Source of the DNA: Clostridium sp. | GTDB lineage: Bacteria; Bacillota; Clostridia; Clostridiales; Clostridiaceae | DNA length: 64,000 bases | Assembly (NCBI RefSeq): GCF_022482905.1 | Contig: NZ_JAKVOI010000001.1 | Location: forward strand, 2,543,958-2,607,957 | Reading direction: 5' to 3' | Shown here: piece after piece, positions 7,967 through 16,392 of the stretch | Position numbering within the stretch: position 1 is the stretch's first letter | How the letters are laid out: every line of letters starts with the position of its first letter | Translations under genes and position numbers: made by a program | Notes under the pieces: generated by a model | What the model was told of the DNA's origin: nothing | Seen by the model: only the letters and a program-made list of their open reading frames with translations | Database searches by the model: none

Positions 7967-9580
7967 TTGTTTTTAAAACATCCGGTTAAGAAAATTTTTG
8001 CATTGTTTATTTGTGCAGTATTATGCATATCCCCTATCATGCCGGTCAGTGCAGCCGGCATTGGAAGCCGTCCCTACGTGAAAAATACCACAGCACCGGA
8101 TCATCTCTATGTAATAGAACAGAACAAGCTCACAGATGCCCAAAATACGATGGTGGCAACGCTTCAGGGAATATGTTCAAAATCCAGTTCCCAGATATAT
8201 ACCCTGAACAGCAATCAGCCTTCCTATAAAATATGGCTGGAGGATCTTAAAAACAACTACGGGGTAAAGTATGAAATTGTAAATGATCCCTGGTGTCTAC
8301 TTGACAGGTTCGGATATCTCGTGGACGGATACGTTCTCTATGACAGCACAGTTCCCGGTGATCCTTCAATAAACAACGCCTGTTCCCTGGCCTCCCTGAA
8401 AAACTCCATAGCAGTGGACATATCCATTGAACCGGCGGTGAGATCCCACGGAATTACAAAACTTGCAGGAGACTGCAGAAATACTGACAAATACTGGGGT
8501 TATAGAAAGCTGTGGAATTCGGGTCTGAACCACTCCACGGTAATCCAGCTCAATCCAAAGAGAGCTTCCGCCCTAAGAGACTATGCCATAATGACAAAAT
8601 CCCTCATATTCTATGAAGATGACAAGGATGCCGAAGAACTGAGGGACACAATATTCGGATCAATGCCCCAAAACTCCATCTGTCTCGGGTGGGGGCCCGA
8701 TGAATTCAAAAATATAGCCCTGGCATCAAAATACGGCATTGTTACAATACCTGCAGACTGGTCCTATAATCTCACCGTACTGAGTGCATTTCCGTCCTGC
8801 CCGCTGAAACAGAAGTCCTCAAAGGCTGCCAGAGCTACTTCAGAAAAAAATATGCACTATGTCACCTTCATAATGTCCGACGGCGACAACCAGCAGTGGA
8901 ATCTCGGGAGCTGCTTCTCCTCCCCGAAATGGTACGGCTCAAGGTACAGAGGCAGCTTCAACATGGGATGGACGGTAAGCCCTTCACTCTACTATCTGGC
9001 ACCAACCGTGCTCGACATGTACTACAAGTATGCCTCTGCAGAAAATTTCCGTGACGATTTTCTTGTATCTCCCTCGGGAATGGGATATATATACCCTTCC
9101 AGATTTGACAGAAAAAGTCTTGACTCCTATGTGAGGGAACTTGGCTCCTATATGAAAAGTACAGACCAGAAATACGTGTGCATACTTGATGACAGGGCAT
9201 TCTACAGAAAAGATCTGTGGGATATTTATACAGGTGAACCGGTCATAAAGGGGCTTTTCTACCTTGACTACAAAAGGCAGGACAGCTACCACGGAAGGAT
9301 AATCTGGAGCAGGGGAAAACCTGTGGTATCCTGCAGAAATCTGCTGTGGTCGGGTATTGAGAATGAAAGCGGGCTTGTGAAAAACATAGATGACTATGTT
9401 AAAAAGGGATATACGGACACCAGAAGGGAAACGGCCTACACAGTCGTATACATACATGCCTGGAGCAAGACTCTGGAGGATGTGTACAATGTTGTTCTAA
9501 AGCTTGAACAAAATCCCAAAATAAAAGTTGTGGCACCTGACACCTTCATGGAAATCATACAAAAGAATGTGGTATATTAG
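7967..9580 (+). CDS. Secreted GxGYxYP-domain protein (putative glycoside hydrolase)
   Basis: 537 residues from a TTG at 7967, which lies 5 bases after GGAGGTGAT; an in-frame ATG at 7949 would place this ribosome site inside the gene. The N-terminus (MFLKHPVKKIFALFICAVLC to VSAAG) is a Sec signal peptide. The mature protein contains the family-defining motif GMGYIYP (about residue 367) with the preceding SDGDNQQWN and MGWTVSP segments of the GxGYxYP domain, a putative glycoside-hydrolase-like fold. It is thus an extracellular carbohydrate-active protein of unproven specificity. An amidohydrolase gene begins 32 bases downstream on the same strand, suggesting a two-gene operon for breakdown of a glycan or cell-wall compound. 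Confidence 0.83.
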   Translation: MFLKHPVKKIFALFICAVLCISPIMPVSAAGIGSRPYVKNTTAPDHLYVIEQNKLTDAQNTMVATLQGICSKSSSQIYTLNSNQPSYKIWLEDLKNNYGVKYEIVNDPWCLLDRFGYLVDGYVLYDSTVPGDPSINNACSLASLKNSIAVDISIEPAVRSHGITKLAGDCRNTDKYWGYRKLWNSGLNHSTVIQLNPKRASALRDYAIMTKSLIFYEDDKDAEELRDTIFGSMPQNSICLGWGPDEFKNIALASKYGIVTIPADWSYNLTVLSAFPSCPLKQKSSKAARATSEKNMHYVTFIMSDGDNQQWNLGSCFSSPKWYGSRYRGSFNMGWTVSPSLYYLAPTVLDMYYKYASAENFRDDFLVSPSGMGYIYPSRFDRKSLDSYVRELGSYMKSTDQKYVCILDDRAFYRKDLWDIYTGEPVIKGLFYLDYKRQDSYHGRIIWSRGKPVVSCRNLLWSGIENESGLVKNIDDYVKKGYTDTRRETAYTVVYIHAWSKTLEDVYNVVLKLEQNPKIKVVAPDTFMEIIQKNVVY

Positions 9581-9612
9581 TAATAACATATTATATTATA
9601 GGGGGAGTCAAA

Positions 9613-10983
9613 ATGAATATCTATGATGTAACGATAAAAAACGGCTATATTGCAGATCCTGAAAGAATGACCGTGGAAAAGGGAAACATAGGCATAAACA
9701 GCGGCAGAATATGCACTGTCACAGACACTCCAATATCAGGCAGGATTACAATTGATGCATCCGGCAGGATAGTAAGCCCCGGATTTATAGATATTCATGC
9801 CCACATAAACGGAGATGCAGTATGCGGAAAGCTGTCCCTGGCACAGGGTATAACTACCACCATAGGAGGAAACTGCGGCGGGGGAATACTGGATGTCGAA
9901 AACTTCTTCTCGCGGCAGGACAGCGGCGGCTTTCCCATAAACCAGGCACAGTTTGTGGGCCACTCCTTCCTCCTGAGAAACGAGGCGGGTGCATGTGATC
10001 CATATGTTCCGGCCACAAAGCGCCAGATTAAAACCATGAAAAAGCTTCTCAGGCAGTCCTTCCGTGAAGGCGCCATAGGAGTATCCTTCGGGCTGGAATA
10101 CGCTCCCGGCTCCTCCTTCGAGGAGGTAATCGAGCTGAGCAGAATAGCTGCTGAATACGGGAGACTCGTTTCAATACATACGAGGCTTTCAGGTCCGGGC
10201 GAGCTGGAATCCCTGAAGGAGGCCATAGACATTTCGGAAATAACGGGAGCACGGGTTCAGATATCACACCTTGTCTATCAATATGGTACGGGCATAATGG
10301 CACCAGCCCTGGAGATGATTGAAAGTGCACGGAAAAGTGGATTTGACGTATGGGCGGACAGCGGAATGTATACCAACTTTGCCACGGGAATGAACACCAG
10401 CGTCTATGATCCGGATCACATAAAAAAATTCGGGTGGAAATACGGCAGCATGCTGGTAGCCTCCGGAAAGTACAAGGGACAGTATCTCACCGAATCCCTC
10501 TACCACGAGCTGAGAAAAAGCCTGGAGGATATAATTGTGATATGCTTCACCGGAGTTGAAGAGGAAATATACGATGCCCTGAATGCGGATTTTGTAGTTC
10601 CCTCTTCTGACGCAGGGCCAAGCCCTTCCGGAAACATAAAAGAAGGTCATCCACAGAATTCAGGCACCTTCCCGAGATTTTTCAGGGAAATGGTGCACAA
10701 TAAAAACCGTCTTTCAATTATAGATGCGGTGAGAAAGTCATCTCTGCTTCCTGCAGAAATACTCGGCTTTGAAAACAAGGGGAGGATAAGGGAAGGCGCA
10801 GATGCCGATCTCGTAGTATTCAATCCCGATACAATATGTGACAATTCGGACTTTGAAATTCCGGACAGGCAGCCTTCAGGAATTGACTATGTGATTGTAA
10901 ACGGGAAAATCTCCGTAAAAAATGGTCATGTGCTGGACAATGCACTTTCCGGCAGAAGCATAAAATACCCCGGTGCCATATAA
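9613..10983 (+). CDS. D-aminoacylase-like amidohydrolase
   Basis: 456 residues. It has the amidohydrolase-superfamily layout of the N-acyl-D-amino-acid deacylase group: a small beta domain at each end (KNGYIADPERMTVEKGNIGI; VNGKISVKNGHVL), the metal motif HAH in PGFIDIHAHINGDA, a basic/acidic core with SIHTRLSG and QISHLVYQYG histidines, and PSSDAGPSPSG near residue 333, where the catalytic aspartate is expected. It lacks a signal peptide, so it acts inside the cell. It likely hydrolyses an acylated amino acid or a related amide. It follows the secreted GxGYxYP gene closely and ends in a terminator. RBS GGGGGAG precedes the ATG. Confidence 0.82.
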   Translation: MNIYDVTIKNGYIADPERMTVEKGNIGINSGRICTVTDTPISGRITIDASGRIVSPGFIDIHAHINGDAVCGKLSLAQGITTTIGGNCGGGILDVENFFSRQDSGGFPINQAQFVGHSFLLRNEAGACDPYVPATKRQIKTMKKLLRQSFREGAIGVSFGLEYAPGSSFEEVIELSRIAAEYGRLVSIHTRLSGPGELESLKEAIDISEITGARVQISHLVYQYGTGIMAPALEMIESARKSGFDVWADSGMYTNFATGMNTSVYDPDHIKKFGWKYGSMLVASGKYKGQYLTESLYHELRKSLEDIIVICFTGVEEEIYDALNADFVVPSSDAGPSPSGNIKEGHPQNSGTFPRFFREMVHNKNRLSIIDAVRKSSLLPAEILGFENKGRIREGADADLVVFNPDTICDNSDFEIPDRQPSGIDYVIVNGKISVKNGHVLDNALSGRSIKYPGAI

Positions 10984-11001
10984 GCCCGGAGTATTTTTTT
11001 A
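10964..11001 (+). terminator. Terminator overlapping the amidohydrolase stop codon
   Basis: AATACCCCGG (10964-10973) pairs with CCGGAGTATT (10986-10995) with one mismatch, followed by a run of seven T. The stem covers the end of the coding sequence. It can also serve the converging gene on the other strand in part (TTTTAT tail). Confidence 0.8.
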
Positions 11002-11002
11002 A

Positions 11003-11860
11003 TCAGCTGTTCTCCCTGAGCCACTGTGTCCAGGAGGTTTCATAATTGTCATTGTTGGATTTTGCATATTTATAAAAATTTCTTATGAGATCCGATCTCC
11101 TATGTGACTCACTTTCCTTGCCATCTTCGGGTTTAAGAAGATTCTTGCCGCCCAGGAGAACCTGCCTTTCCATTATATCTTCAAGGCTGTCCTTTTTTGC
11201 ATTCTTCATTATGTCATACATTGTCATAAAGGTTGTTGTCCTTCCTATTCCAGCCTTGCAGTGAAAATGGAGCCAGGTGTCTTCCGGCAGCTTCCTCACT
11301 GTATCCACAAAATAATCCACCATTTCATCCTCAGGTCTTTCCGTATCTGTAACAGGTATTCTTATATAGTCCATTCCGTGTTCTTCTACGAGCTCCTTTT
11401 CACTCTGAACTTTTTCAGGTATTATTTTCTTGTCCTCTACCATGATTGGTTTTCCAGGTTCTACTGATTTGAGCTTTTTCTTCTCGTCCTTTATTACCTG
11501 TTTCTTTGTAAGTCCCTTGTTGGCCTTGTTGCTGCCTTTAGGTTTCCAGCTCACCGCCATGTCGTTTATGAATCCGTGTGATTCCTGCCTGAGATCCACA
11601 ACTGTTATGTTACTACTGCCTATTGCCTTCTTCATAAGGTCGATATTTCCGCCTGTAAACTGTGCACTTCCGGAGGCCTTAAGTTCCGTATCCTTCCTGA
11701 ATCTCTTGGGCATTTCTCCGTTTTTGCTGGAATCTATGGATATATTTACAGAATCGCTTCCATTACTTGGTTTGTACAATTCTTTTGAATAGACATCTGA
11801 AATTCCTATGAGAGACATGAAAAATAGGATAAATGCCAGTATTCTCAGTCTTTTCTTCAT
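11003..11860 (-). CDS. Secreted cysteine phosphatase of the PTP-like phytase type
   Basis: 285 residues from the ATG at 11860, placed 8 bases after GAGGTGAT. A signal peptide (MKKRLRILAFILFFMSLIGI to VYSKE) precedes a tyrosine-phosphatase domain with the P-loop HFHCKAGIGRTTTFM (C-x5-R, about residue 213-227). The HCxAGxGRTT form and the upstream TDTERPEDEMVD general-acid region resemble bacterial PTP-like phytases (myo-inositol hexakisphosphate hydrolases) more than protein phosphatases. The chain between residues 90 and 170 is lysine-rich. It probably removes phosphate from extracellular inositol phosphates or phosphoproteins. It is monocistronic, converging with the amidohydrolase gene. Confidence 0.82.
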   Translation of the reverse strand: MKKRLRILAFILFFMSLIGISDVYSKELYKPSNGSDSVNISIDSSKNGEMPKRFRKDTELKASGSAQFTGGNIDLMKKAIGSSNITVVDLRQESHGFINDMAVSWKPKGSNKANKGLTKKQVIKDEKKKLKSVEPGKPIMVEDKKIIPEKVQSEKELVEEHGMDYIRIPVTDTERPEDEMVDYFVDTVRKLPEDTWLHFHCKAGIGRTTTFMTMYDIMKNAKKDSLEDIMERQVLLGGKNLLKPEDGKESESHRRSDLIRNFYKYAKSNNDNYETSWTQWLRENS

Positions 11861-11935
11861 ATAATAAATCACCTCGCAAAATTTTTGTATCCATTATATT
11901 TTGTTTAGTAATTTACTAATTATACGTTTAAAATT

Positions 11936-13321
11936 TCATTGTCTTTTTATCAATACAATATTCTTCCATTTTCCTTTTTTAAATCTTGCATAATATAGAA
12001 TTCCCCGCACCAGCCAGTCCATGTACATGCCTGTCCATATTCCTAAAAGCCCCAGTCCCAGACTTATGCCAAGTATATATCCAGTTACTATTCTGAAGAC
12101 CCACATTCCTATAATTGTCGTCACCATCGTATACCTTGCATCTCCTGCACCCTTGAGCCCTGCAGGAAGTACAAACGCAATAGACCAGAGGGGTATGCAG
12201 AGTGCATTTGTCCTGATAAGCAGTGCTGTAAGATTTATGGTTTCCACATTTGCCGTATACAGCGATGCCCACAAACCTGCTGCTGGAAAAGAAACAAGGC
12301 AGAGAAATATCAAAAGCACCGTAGACATCTTATACAGGTAGGAAAGACATCTCTCTGCCTCATTACTGTCTCCTTTTCCCATGTACTGCCCTATCAGTGC
12401 CGTTGCCACAATTCCAAGGGAAGTTCCGGGTATATTGAGCATGGTAGCTATGGAATTCCCTATTGTATTTGCAGCTATTGATATTGTACCCATTCCCACG
12501 ACAAATACCTGTGTAATAAGTTTCCCGCCGGTAAATATCAATGATTCCACACTGGCAGGTATACCCACAAGAAATATTGGTTTTATGATATCCATGTCAA
12601 ACCTGAAGCTAAAAATACCAGTCAGCCTGAGCACTCGCGTACCTCTCAGAAGTACAAAAAGTGCAGCAATTCCGCCTACCGTTCTGGCTATTGCAATTCC
12701 AAGTGCAGCACCTTTTACACCCATGCTTGCAAGATTGATATTGAAGCCCAGAAAGCTGAAATTGAGGCCGTATATAAAAATATATCCGAGTATTACATTG
12801 AGTACATTCATGAACATGGTTATCTTCATGGGAGTTTTTGAATCGCCGCTTCCCCTCATGACTCCATTTGCTATGAGATCCAGTGCTATCATTGGATATG
12901 TAACCAGAGTTATTCTAAAATATACTCTGGCATAATCTATGACAATCCTGTCCGCCGCACCGTAGAGAACAACTATGAGCTGCTTTTCAAACAGAAAAAT
13001 CAGAAGAGTTATGACAAGGGATATAAGTACTCCTGAATAGAGAGACTGCTTCATGGCCACATTTGCCATATTCCTGTTCTTCTGTCCTATATACTGTGCC
13101 ACCACTACAGTCCCGCCTACTGCAAGTGCCGAGAAAAAGGCAATGAGTATGTAATTGAAGGAATCTATCATTCCTATTGCAGATACGGCCTCCTTGCTTA
13201 TATGGCCTGCCATCATGGTATTCACCATGCCAAGGGTTGCCACGAAAAGCTGTTCAGCAAAAATTGGCATGGCCAATTTATATACATCCTGTCTTATAAC
13301 AATTCTCTTTTTTAATGTCAA
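11936..13321 (-). CDS. MATE-family multidrug efflux transporter
   Basis: 461 residues with 12 predicted membrane segments in two similar halves. MATE hallmarks include LAMPIFAEQLFVATLGMVNT at helix 1, GGTVVVAQYIGQKN, and in the second half NTIGNSIATMLNIPGTSLGI with TALIGQYMGKG. It would export organic cations or drugs using Na+ or H+. The start is a TTG at 13321; GAAAGGATGG is about 12 bases upstream, so initiation looks weak. No regulator is adjacent. The gene stands alone between the phosphatase gene and an unrelated gene pointing away. Confidence 0.88.
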   Translation of the reverse strand: MTLKKRIVIRQDVYKLAMPIFAEQLFVATLGMVNTMMAGHISKEAVSAIGMIDSFNYILIAFFSALAVGGTVVVAQYIGQKNRNMANVAMKQSLYSGVLISLVITLLIFLFEKQLIVVLYGAADRIVIDYARVYFRITLVTYPMIALDLIANGVMRGSGDSKTPMKITMFMNVLNVILGYIFIYGLNFSFLGFNINLASMGVKGAALGIAIARTVGGIAALFVLLRGTRVLRLTGIFSFRFDMDIIKPIFLVGIPASVESLIFTGGKLITQVFVVGMGTISIAANTIGNSIATMLNIPGTSLGIVATALIGQYMGKGDSNEAERCLSYLYKMSTVLLIFLCLVSFPAAGLWASLYTANVETINLTALLIRTNALCIPLWSIAFVLPAGLKGAGDARYTMVTTIIGMWVFRIVTGYILGISLGLGLLGIWTGMYMDWLVRGILYYARFKKGKWKNIVLIKRQ

Positions 13322-13491
13322 TTTGCCAGTCCATCCTTTCAGACAATCTATTTGCCGTATAAATATAGTATAAATAAACAGTTGAACAAGTCAATATTTT
13401 TAATCTAAAGGGATTAAATTAAGACTTAATTTTTTATTCACTAAATCAAATAATACCATAAACGAAGATATAGAATAAGGGGTGATTATGT

Positions 13492-13998
13492 ATGAGTGAT
13501 ATTTACATAAATAGTTATAACAATCAATCGAACTTAGATATTAATAATTTATCTATAAGCAAAATTACTGACGAAAATCAATCTAATAATAGTTCTAAAG
13601 AATTAATGAATGATGATACTAAAGATAAGGTAGAAATAAGTGTAAAAAATGATATTTTGATTAATACTAAAAAAGCATATGATGCATTTAAAGAAACTAA
13701 TAAAGAGTACGGCATTGTATCTGCTGATGGATACTACCAAGATATGAGTGTAATTTTGGGGCATATAGAAGTGGCTATGAAAATTATGGGGTTGCCTACA
13801 GCAACTTTTGATTTTAATGGGTTAACTGATGAAAATAAAGAGAATGGAGATTTTTTAGGGTTTATTGATAAAATTAAAAATTTTGCACATGAACTAAATA
13901 AAAAAAATGAAGGTACTGATCTTATGACTGTACCTGACTCTTTCTTTGATTTTTGTGATTCTTTCAAATCCAAATTGAAACAATATGGTTGTAAATAA
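13492..13998 (+). CDS. Uncharacterised polar protein
   Basis: 168 residues that I do not recognise. The first 50 residues are asparagine- and serine-rich and probably disordered (SYNNQSNLDINNLS). The rest is a soluble domain with mixed helices: TKKAYDAFKETNKEYGIVSA, DMSVILGHIEVAMKIMGLPT, and DSFFDFCDSFKSKLKQYG at the end. No signal peptide or membrane helix is present. Base composition is more AT-rich than its neighbours, which hints at a different origin. It has a good ribosome site (AAGGGGTGA) and its own terminator, so it is a real single gene. Function unknown. Confidence 0.6.
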   Translation: MSDIYINSYNNQSNLDINNLSISKITDENQSNNSSKELMNDDTKDKVEISVKNDILINTKKAYDAFKETNKEYGIVSADGYYQDMSVILGHIEVAMKIMGLPTATFDFNGLTDENKENGDFLGFIDKIKNFAHELNKKNEGTDLMTVPDSFFDFCDSFKSKLKQYGCK

Positions 13999-14003
13999 GT
14001 ATA

Positions 14004-14039
14004 AATAAAAGCACTTTTAGCCAAAGTACTTTTATTTTT
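14004..14039 (+). terminator. Terminator of the gene ending at 13998
   Basis: AATAAAAGCACTTT pairs with AAAGTACTTTTATT (one mismatch) around a short loop, ending in TTTTT. The reverse strand also has a T-rich tail, so it may work in both directions. Confidence 0.8.
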
Positions 14040-14073
14040 CCCATAGTAATCTCCAAATAAATTTTATCCTGTC

Positions 14074-14967
14074 CTATTTTAAATATTTATAAGTATCTTC
14101 CAGCTTTTTAAAGTCAAGTATTTCGTCAACTATTATTTCAAGTACGGTAGTGTCAGAATTTTCTATCTTTGCTTTTATATTATCAGGTAAAATACCAAAC
14201 TTTTTAGTCAGCAGCCTAGTAGATGTTCTTACAAGTTCCTGTCTTCTTCCTTCTTTTCTTCCTTCTTCCTTACCTTCTTTTTTACCTTCTTCTCTCAATA
14301 GTCTTCCAAGTTCAGTCATTCCAAACACCTCCTTGATTCTATCCATATTACTGCCGTCTACGAATTTTTCAGCAAAAGCATACAAAAGAGCTAGTGAATT
14401 CATCTGGTTTTTGTCGTCTTTTATTTGCCTGGCTAGTTTTATAGATTCCAATATTCTATCATTCCTATCTTTAGTACTGTTCATTATAGGTAAAAATACG
14501 AGAGATAATAAATCATTACTGTTTAAAGTATCATTAGATTTTATTTTATGCTCCAGGTATTTGTATTTTACATCACCATCCAGGTTACTCATATAGAAGG
14601 CATTAACTGAATATTTAATAGATCCTATATTTATATTTGTTTCGGCTTTTTTAATATTTGAAGAATAAACTACAATTGTATTTACGGCTCTATTTTCTTT
14701 ATAATATAAAACTGCATCATAGGCAAGAAATCTTGAAAGGTCACTTTTCCTATTTGTAGTCTGAAACTCAAGGTGCAAATAGGAGTTGTCGTCTAATAAA
14801 AATGTATAATCCATAAAGGAAGTATCTATTTGAAGATTTTTTAGTTCAGTTCTCGCAGCAGTAATTATTTTTGATTTTATGCCAAAGAATTGAAGTGCAT
14901 CTTCTTTGAAAACATCCAGTATACTTTTCATTATGGCATCTTCAATATTTTTGATTTTTTCCGGCAT
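14074..14967 (-). CDS. Rpn-family PD-(D/E)XK nuclease (recombination-promoting)
   Basis: 297 residues from the ATG at 14967, which has AAAGGAG about 10 bases upstream; this gives the same N-terminal length as its paralogue at 57868-58728. The PDDEXK_2 core is visible: DYTFLLDDNSYLHLEFQTTN carries the D...ExQ catalytic set, followed by RFLAYDAVLYY and TIVVYSS. The C-terminal part contains a charged EGKKEGKEEGRKEGRR repeat and then a helical tail. Rpn proteins (COG5464) are DNA endonucleases. Some promote RecA-independent recombination and some act as defence toxins. The repeat lies in a purine-only DNA tract prone to slippage. The gene stands alone with no transposase. Confidence 0.82.
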   Translation of the reverse strand: MPEKIKNIEDAIMKSILDVFKEDALQFFGIKSKIITAARTELKNLQIDTSFMDYTFLLDDNSYLHLEFQTTNRKSDLSRFLAYDAVLYYKENRAVNTIVVYSSNIKKAETNINIGSIKYSVNAFYMSNLDGDVKYKYLEHKIKSNDTLNSNDLLSLVFLPIMNSTKDRNDRILESIKLARQIKDDKNQMNSLALLYAFAEKFVDGSNMDRIKEVFGMTELGRLLREEGKKEGKEEGRKEGRRQELVRTSTRLLTKKFGILPDNIKAKIENSDTTVLEIIVDEILDFKKLEDTYKYLK

Positions 14968-15075
14968 AGGGGCTAAACTCCTTTGCAATTTAATAACTGT
15001 ATCTATAATATATATTATCATATTTTGTTATTCTGGAAACCTATTTTGATATGAAATTCCATACTTGCTTATAAT

Positions 15076-15474
15076 TTATACTTTATTAAACACAAGTGTA
15101 AGACTATATCCCCAAAATAATGATTGTAATATTACAGTATATATATTATTGTATTTTAAAAGTAGTTGATTTGGAATCAAACTTAAGTATGTTAAAATAT
15201 AACTTGTTATTAAAATAAATAAAATAGATGATACTAATAATTTAAAAATATTAAATCTTAAACTACCACTTTTTTTAAATAATTCTTTAATAGAATTTTC
15301 TAGTCCTAATAAAAATCCAAATATGGCAAAAAATATAATAAGATTTATGGTAAATAATCCTATATTAAATGTAATTTGTAAATTTTTATATATATTATTC
15401 AAATAAATGCTCCCTAATAGTGTATATATAATTAAAACTAATATGTATACATTAGCACCTTTAATTTTCAACAT
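15076..15474 (-). CDS. Small membrane protein of unknown function
   Basis: 132 residues from the ATG at 15474 (AGGGATG upstream). Four hydrophobic segments are clear: around residues 8-24, 37-57, 78-100 and 110-130. Short loops carry a few lysines, and there are no conserved catalytic motifs. The coding DNA is very AT-rich (long runs of TTTATT), unlike the metabolic genes around it. It lies alone between the Rpn nuclease and the yefM-yoeB pair. I do not recognise the family. Confidence 0.55.
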   Translation of the reverse strand: MLKIKGANVYILVLIIYTLLGSIYLNNIYKNLQITFNIGLFTINLIIFFAIFGFLLGLENSIKELFKKSGSLRFNIFKLLVSSILFILITSYILTYLSLIPNQLLLKYNNIYTVILQSLFWGYSLTLVFNKV

Positions 15475-15651
15475 TACCACATCCCTAACAATTAATTGTA
15501 GTGATCAGTTATTTTAAAATGATTTGCTATTATCCAGAAAATACTTTATACATATTTACTATATCATATATTTTTTATATAAATTGTCGAATTTAGTAAA
15601 TAATTTTTACAGTTTACCTCCTGAAGAAAGTGTTAAATGATACAGAATAAA

Positions 15652-15674
15652 CAAAAACACCCTTAACAGGGTGT
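15652..15674 (-). terminator. Terminator of yefM-yoeB
   Basis: ACACCCT (15657-15663) and AGGGTGT (15668-15674) form a 7-bp stem with a 4-base loop. On the minus strand it is followed by TTTTTG, 31 bases past the yoeB stop. Confidence 0.85.
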
Positions 15675-15705
15675 AAAAATATCAGTAATATTTAATTTAA
15701 GTTTA

Positions 15706-15963
15706 CTACTTATAATGTTCTTTACAACTTGCAATATAAATATTTCCATCATCAATACCATAAATAAGCCTATGAACGTCCGTTATCCTTCTGCTCCAAT
15801 ATCCTGACAATTCATGCTTCAATGCTTCAGGTTTTCCAATCCCTTCATTTCCATTTCTCTCTATATCCTTTATTAGTTCATTAATTTTCCTCAAAATTTT
15901 TTTATCCTCTGACTGCCAGTATACATAGTGATTCCATGCAATATCTGAAAAAATCTTATTCAT
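15706..15963 (-). CDS. yoeB: YoeB ribosome-dependent mRNA interferase toxin
   Basis: 85 residues, the usual YoeB size. Catalytic residues line up with the known enzyme at the same numbering: E46 (KPEALK), R65 (VHRLIYG), and the C-terminal H83-Y84 (CKEHYK). YoeB cleaves mRNA in the ribosomal A site. The gene overlaps the end of yefM by 8 bases, the normal antitoxin-first arrangement. The active-site residues are intact, so the toxin should be functional. Confidence 0.95.
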   Translation of the reverse strand: MNKIFSDIAWNHYVYWQSEDKKILRKINELIKDIERNGNEGIGKPEALKHELSGYWSRRITDVHRLIYGIDDGNIYIASCKEHYK

Positions 15964-16210
15964 CTAGCAACTCCATTTTCTTTCCTTTTCCCATTTTAAG
16001 CTGATTAATAGAGTTCAATAATTCATTATAGTATTCAGGATTACTTCTTACATATAGATTCTCCAATAAGTTATTATATTCTGATTCTGACATCATAACT
16101 ACATTTTCACCACGTTTACGAGTGATAATAATTGTTTCAAAGTCACTTGTTGCTTTATCACAGAAATCTTTAAAATTCTGTCTTACAGCTGAATAACTTG
16201 TAGCTATCAT
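15956..16210 (-). CDS. yefM: YefM antitoxin (Phd/YefM family)
   Basis: 84 residues. The N-terminal DNA-binding part (IATSYSAVRQNFKDFCDKA) and the ITRKRGENVVMMSESEYNNLLE segment are typical of Phd/YefM repressors. The acidic/hydrophobic C-terminus would wrap YoeB. RBS GGAGGTGAT lies just before the ATG. The promoter upstream carries two TGTACA palindromes, the known YefM-YoeB operator core, so autoregulation is expected. Confidence 0.95.
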   Translation of the reverse strand: MIATSYSAVRQNFKDFCDKATSDFETIIITRKRGENVVMMSESEYNNLLENLYVRSNPEYYNELLNSINQLKMGKGKKMELLDE

Positions 16211-16230
16211 AGCATCACCTCCACGTTTAT

Positions 16231-16259
16231 ATTGTACAATAGATTGTACAATTATGCAA
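16231..16259 (-). promoter_or_regulatory. yefM-yoeB promoter with paired TGTACA operators
   Basis: On the minus strand TTGCAT (-35, 16259-16254) and TACAAT (-10, 16236-16231) are separated by exactly 17 bases. Two copies of ATTGTACAAT (16231-16240; and 16243-16252 in near-identical form) place TGTACA cores at 16233-16238 and 16245-16250, 12 bp apart centre to centre. One core overlaps the -10 and the other fills the spacer. The TGTACA core and 12-bp spacing match what is described for the E. coli yefM operator. Confidence 0.88.
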
Positions 16260-16392
16260 GCAAAATAATGGCCATGTATCCAATCTTAAATTTATCAAAT
16301 TCATAATAATATTCCTCTTTTATGCACATATATAATTTATAGTCATAAATTATAATTAACGTGGATAATAATATTTTCGGAGGTAACTTTGT

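Noticed and set aside
16261-16392. T-box or other riboswitch upstream of asnB
   Set aside because: Only about 130 AT-rich bases, no T-box sequence, no specifier stem and no terminator/antiterminator pair.
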